In this document: piece after piece, positions 5,316-7,545 of the stretch | Numbering within the stretch: position 1 is the stretch's first letter | How the letters are laid out: each line of letters begins with the position of its first letter | Origin: Dehalococcoidia bacterium | Lineage (GTDB): Bacteria > Chloroflexota > Dehalococcoidia > JACQUA01 | DNA length: 7,545 bases | Reading direction: 5' to 3' | Assembly: GCA_030689845.1 (NCBI GenBank) | Contig: JAUYHV010000239.1 | Location: 1 to 7,545, forward strand | Notes under the pieces: model-generated | What the model was told of the DNA's origin: nothing | Seen by the model: the letters and a program-made list of their open reading frames with translations, nothing else | Database searches by the model: none | Program-made: the position numbers and the translations under genes

Positions 5316-7082
5316 ATGACTGACAGGATGAAATACGGTTCGGATCTGGTAGTGGAACTGATGAAAGCCCTTGGTATCGAATACGTGGCCTTCAATCCCG
5401 GTTCCAGTTTCAGGGGGATACACGATTCCCTGGTGAACTACGGGGAAAATAATCCCGGGATATTGCTCTGCGCCCACGAGGAGATTTCCGTCTCCATTGC
5501 CCAGGGATACGCGGTGGCGGCGGGGAAACCCATGTCAGCCATTACCCATGACCTGGTGGGGCTGCAGCATGCTTCCATGGCTATTTACAACGCCTGGTGC
5601 GACCAGGCGCCTGTCCTGGTTCTTGGCGGCGGCGGTCCCATGGATATTTCCAGGAGGCGGCCGTGGATAGAGTGGATACATACGGCCCAGGTCCAGGGCA
5701 ACCTGGTCAGGGACTTCGTCAAGTGGGACGACCAGCCCTGTGGCGACCTGAGCGTGGTGGACAGCTTTATCAGGGGATACCGGCTGGCTACTTCCAAGCC
5801 CTGCGGGCCGGTTTATATCTGTCTCGACGCCCTGTGGCAGGAGACGGAGCTTGCGTCCCCGGTTGATATATCCTACGCAAGTAAATTGCTAAAGTCCACG
5901 CCCCTGGCTCCCGACCCCGATGCCATCAGGAAAGTGGCTGGATGGCTGGCGCAGGCGGAAAATCCGGTGATTGTCGCCGACCGTTACGGTCCGGACAGCA
6001 AGGCGGTAGACGCCCTGGTTGAACTGGCAGAACTGACTGCTACTCCGGTAATAGACCTGGGGAAGCGGTTCAATTTTCCCAACACCCACCCCATGGACCT
6101 GACAGGGGCAAAAGATATCCTGATCCCCAAGGCCGACCTGATAATTTTCCTGGACCTCGAGGACCCCTGGGGATATTTACACCGTGTCAACGACCCGAAA
6201 GAGGGAAAAGTAACCCCTTTGATAACTCCGGAAGTCAAGGTGGTGGATATTTCCTTGAGGGATATAGCCACGCGAAGCTGGTCGGCTGCCTATGGGAAGC
6301 TGCCCAACGTGGAAATCAACCTGGCGGCGGATACTTCCCTTGCCGTACCTGCCCTTGTTGAAGCCTGCAGGAAGGCGGAAAAGGGCTTGGGAGAAGAATA
6401 CAGGGAGAGGAGGCGGGAGTGGTTGGAGGAAAAGCGCCATCAAATGAAAAGGGAGTGGTGGGAAAAAGCGGCAAGCAGTGGAGGGGAAAAACCGATAGCT
6501 ACGGAATGGCTGGCTTATACTGCCGGAGAAGTGTTAAAAGATGAGGACTGGGTACTGGGTTCCGGCAACCTGCGGGGCTGGCCCCGCCGCTTGTGGAAAT
6601 GGGACAAACCTTACCGCTGGGGTTGTGAAAGCGGGGGAGCGGGCCTGGGCAATGCCCTGGGGGTGGCCATAGGTACCGCCCTTGCCAATACAGGGAAAGG
6701 CAGACTGTGCTTGAACTTCCAGGCCGACGGCGATTTCATGATGACGCCCCAGGCGTTGTGGACGGCGGTAAAAAGCAAAATCCCCCTGCTGGTGATAATG
6801 TACAACAACCGTTCCTATTACAATTCCGAGGACCACTCCAATTCTGTCGCTAAGAACCGGGGCAGGTCCCAGGAGACGCGTTTGATAGGTACGGCAATAG
6901 ACGAGCCGCCTGTTGATTACGCCGGTATCGCCCGGGCCTTCGGCGCTTACGGGGAGGGGCCCGTGGAAGACCCGGCAAAGTTGAAACCCGCGCTGGAGAG
7001 GGCATTAAAGGCGGTAAAAACCACGGGGCTGCCGGCACTGGTGGACGTGGTCTGCGCCAAAATGGGCAGGAGAAACAGGTAG
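5316..7082 (+). CDS. Thiamine-diphosphate-dependent enzyme, acetolactate synthase/benzoylformate decarboxylase superfamily
   Basis: This 588-residue protein has the three-domain layout of ThDP 2-oxo acid enzymes: PYR domain about 5-175, central domain about 195-345, PP domain about 395-580. The activating glutamate is E55 in AHEEISVSIAQGYA, aligning with the HE...GYA motif of acetolactate synthase. The Mg/ThDP motif runs from D471 (ADGD, 470-473) to N497-N498 (MYNN), with the usual spacing of about 27 residues; the common GDG is ADG here. A highly charged stretch at 352-385 links the central and PP domains. The family makes or breaks C-C bonds next to a carbonyl: decarboxylation, lyase or carboligation. 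The subgroup, as I recall it, is annotated only as thiamine pyrophosphate-requiring protein, and I see no reason to call it a biosynthetic IlvB. It follows the ferredoxin gene by 46 nt and ends the operon. A 2-oxo acid decarboxylase feeding an aldehyde to the dehydrogenase is attractive but unproven. Confidence 0.88.
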   Translation: MTDRMKYGSDLVVELMKALGIEYVAFNPGSSFRGIHDSLVNYGENNPGILLCAHEEISVSIAQGYAVAAGKPMSAITHDLVGLQHASMAIYNAWCDQAPVLVLGGGGPMDISRRRPWIEWIHTAQVQGNLVRDFVKWDDQPCGDLSVVDSFIRGYRLATSKPCGPVYICLDALWQETELASPVDISYASKLLKSTPLAPDPDAIRKVAGWLAQAENPVIVADRYGPDSKAVDALVELAELTATPVIDLGKRFNFPNTHPMDLTGAKDILIPKADLIIFLDLEDPWGYLHRVNDPKEGKVTPLITPEVKVVDISLRDIATRSWSAAYGKLPNVEINLAADTSLAVPALVEACRKAEKGLGEEYRERRREWLEEKRHQMKREWWEKAASSGGEKPIATEWLAYTAGEVLKDEDWVLGSGNLRGWPRRLWKWDKPYRWGCESGGAGLGNALGVAIGTALANTGKGRLCLNFQADGDFMMTPQALWTAVKSKIPLLVIMYNNRSYYNSEDHSNSVAKNRGRSQETRLIGTAIDEPPVDYAGIARAFGAYGEGPVEDPAKLKPALERALKAVKTTGLPALVDVVCAKMGRRNR

Positions 7083-7110
7083 ACGTTTTTATTTTACTCT
7101 GGTTGGGCAG

Positions 7111-7133
7111 GGGAGTTGCTCCCATGTCCTTTT
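7111..7133 (+). terminator. Weak intrinsic terminator-like hairpin after the operon
   Basis: GGGAG (7111-7115) pairs with CTCCC (7119-7123) around a TTG loop, and TTTT follows at 7130-7133. The T-run is short and offset by six bases from the stem, so termination may be inefficient. It is the only terminator-like structure between the ThDP gene and the tRNA. Confidence 0.4.
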
Positions 7134-7143
7134 ATGGTATAAT
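7116..7143 (+). promoter_or_regulatory. Extended -10 promoter for the tRNA gene
   Basis: TGGTATAAT at 7135-7143 is a perfect extended -10 element. A poor -35 (TTGCTC, 7116-7121) lies 16 nt upstream, inside the terminator-like hairpin. Transcription would start near 7150, leaving only a few bases before the mature tRNA 5' end at 7156, which suits a tRNA gene. Confidence 0.65.
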
Positions 7144-7155
7144 AAGAGACATCAG

Positions 7156-7230
<75 letters not shown>

Positions 7231-7234
7231 ATTA

Positions 7235-7251
7235 TGGTAATATCATTACCA
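7235..7251. repeat. Inverted repeat TGGTAAT-ATC-ATTACCA just after the tRNA
   Basis: A perfect 7-bp inverted repeat with a 3-nt spacer begins five bases after the tRNA CCA end. It has no T-run and is AT-rich, so it is not a clear terminator. The same octamer GTGGTAAT recurs at 7322-7329 and 7418-7425, a near copy (GTGGTAAA) lies at 7340-7347, and an inverted copy at 7245-7252. Possible roles are protein-binding sites of a mobile element or its regulator; this is inferred from recurrence only. Confidence 0.45.
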
Positions 7252-7401
7252 CAAATGCTCTCTGGCTAATCTCATTTTTATCTTCTGCAATCCAAACCTC
7301 AACATATTTTCTATTGGTTAAGTGGTAATCATATTGTCTGTGGTAAAATATATTAGTAGAACTTATCGTGTGTAATTGATGTTCGGCTACACTGAAACAC
7401 A

Positions 7402-7545
7402 ATGAAATGTAAACTCTGTGGTAATGAAAGCGCCCTCATAAAGGCTCACGTTATCCCCGCTGGCTTATTTCGTCGTCTACAAACAAGTAAGAAGTCTTTG
7501 GTGATGATAACAAATAAAGCCGGCGAGTATACCAAAAAGACTCCG
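7402..7545 (+). CDS. CxxC...AHVIP protein resembling HNH-nuclease-like families (5' part only)
   Basis: An open frame begins at ATG 7402 and runs off the right edge after 48 codons. The in-frame TGA at 7393-7395 makes this the first possible ATG. The translation opens MKCKLCGNESALIKAHVIPAG. A CxxC pair (C3, C6) followed about ten residues later by [S/A]H[V/I]IP is a recognisable beginning for a family of small proteins related to or annotated with HNH endonucleases, seen in defence and mobile regions. The histidine-proximal catalytic core and second zinc pair would lie beyond the window, so nuclease activity cannot be judged. No clear ribosome binding site precedes it. Base composition differs sharply from the catabolic operon, and the gene lies about 170 bp after the tRNA in AT-rich DNA, consistent with horizontally acquired DNA. 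The reading frame is well supported; the function is tentative. Confidence 0.6.
   Translation, partial: MKCKLCGNESALIKAHVIPAGLFRRLQTSKKSLVMITNKAGEYTKKTP

Noticed and set aside
7339..7349. A promoter for the HNH-like gene at TGTGGTAAAAT
   Set aside because: The -10 resemblance is good, but no -35 box lies at a workable distance, and the motif overlaps the repeated octamer, so I did not list it as a promoter.
7322..7425. A CRISPR array, suggested by the repeated GTGGTAAT
   Set aside because: The repeated unit is only 8 bases, the spacing is irregular and orientation varies, so it does not fit a CRISPR array.

Overview
The window looks like a piece of a bacterial chromosome, probably from an anaerobic Firmicute (Peptococcaceae-like: Pelotomaculum, Desulfotomaculum, Moorella and relatives). 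This placement is an inference. It rests on strong AGGAGG-type ribosome binding sites, near-consensus sigma-A promoters, heavy use of AGG and ATA codons, a moderate-to-high GC content in the genes, and an oxygen-sensitive style of enzymology (a UbiD-type decarboxylase and a two-cluster ferredoxin fusion). No 16S rRNA or other decisive marker is present.

Left arm, minus strand (1-1893): a UbiD-family prenylated-FMN (de)carboxylase reads leftwards and is followed 49 nt later by the 5' part of an ABC transporter permease of the Fe3+/FbpB-like type, cut by the window edge. Centre (1894-2269): a 376-bp divergent promoter region. It has a near-perfect sigma-A promoter facing each way and several TTATC/GATAA half-sites that could bind a shared regulator.

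Right arm, plus strand (2270-7082): four tightly spaced genes (gaps of 57, 48 and 46 nt) that look like one operon. They are a zinc-type medium-chain alcohol dehydrogenase, a HAD-superfamily hydrolase, a DUF362 protein fused to a two-cluster ferredoxin, and a thiamine-diphosphate enzyme of the acetolactate synthase/benzoylformate decarboxylase superfamily. With the divergent UbiD and transporter genes this looks like an uncharacterised pathway for an organic acid. The transporter would import the compound, UbiD would add or remove CO2, the ThDP enzyme would cleave or ligate a 2-oxo acid, the dehydrogenase would interconvert alcohol and carbonyl, and the ferredoxin protein might supply electrons. 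The substrate cannot be read from the sequence.

Right end (7083-7545): a weak terminator-like hairpin, a consensus extended -10 promoter and an initiator tRNA-fMet gene (7156-7230). Immediately after the tRNA the DNA becomes AT-rich (about 30% GC over 7261-7380, by hand count), carries repeated GTGGTAAT octamers, and then starts a gene with a CxxC...AHVIP signature resembling HNH-nuclease-like proteins, cut by the window edge. This has the look of the edge of an accessory region next to a tRNA gene.
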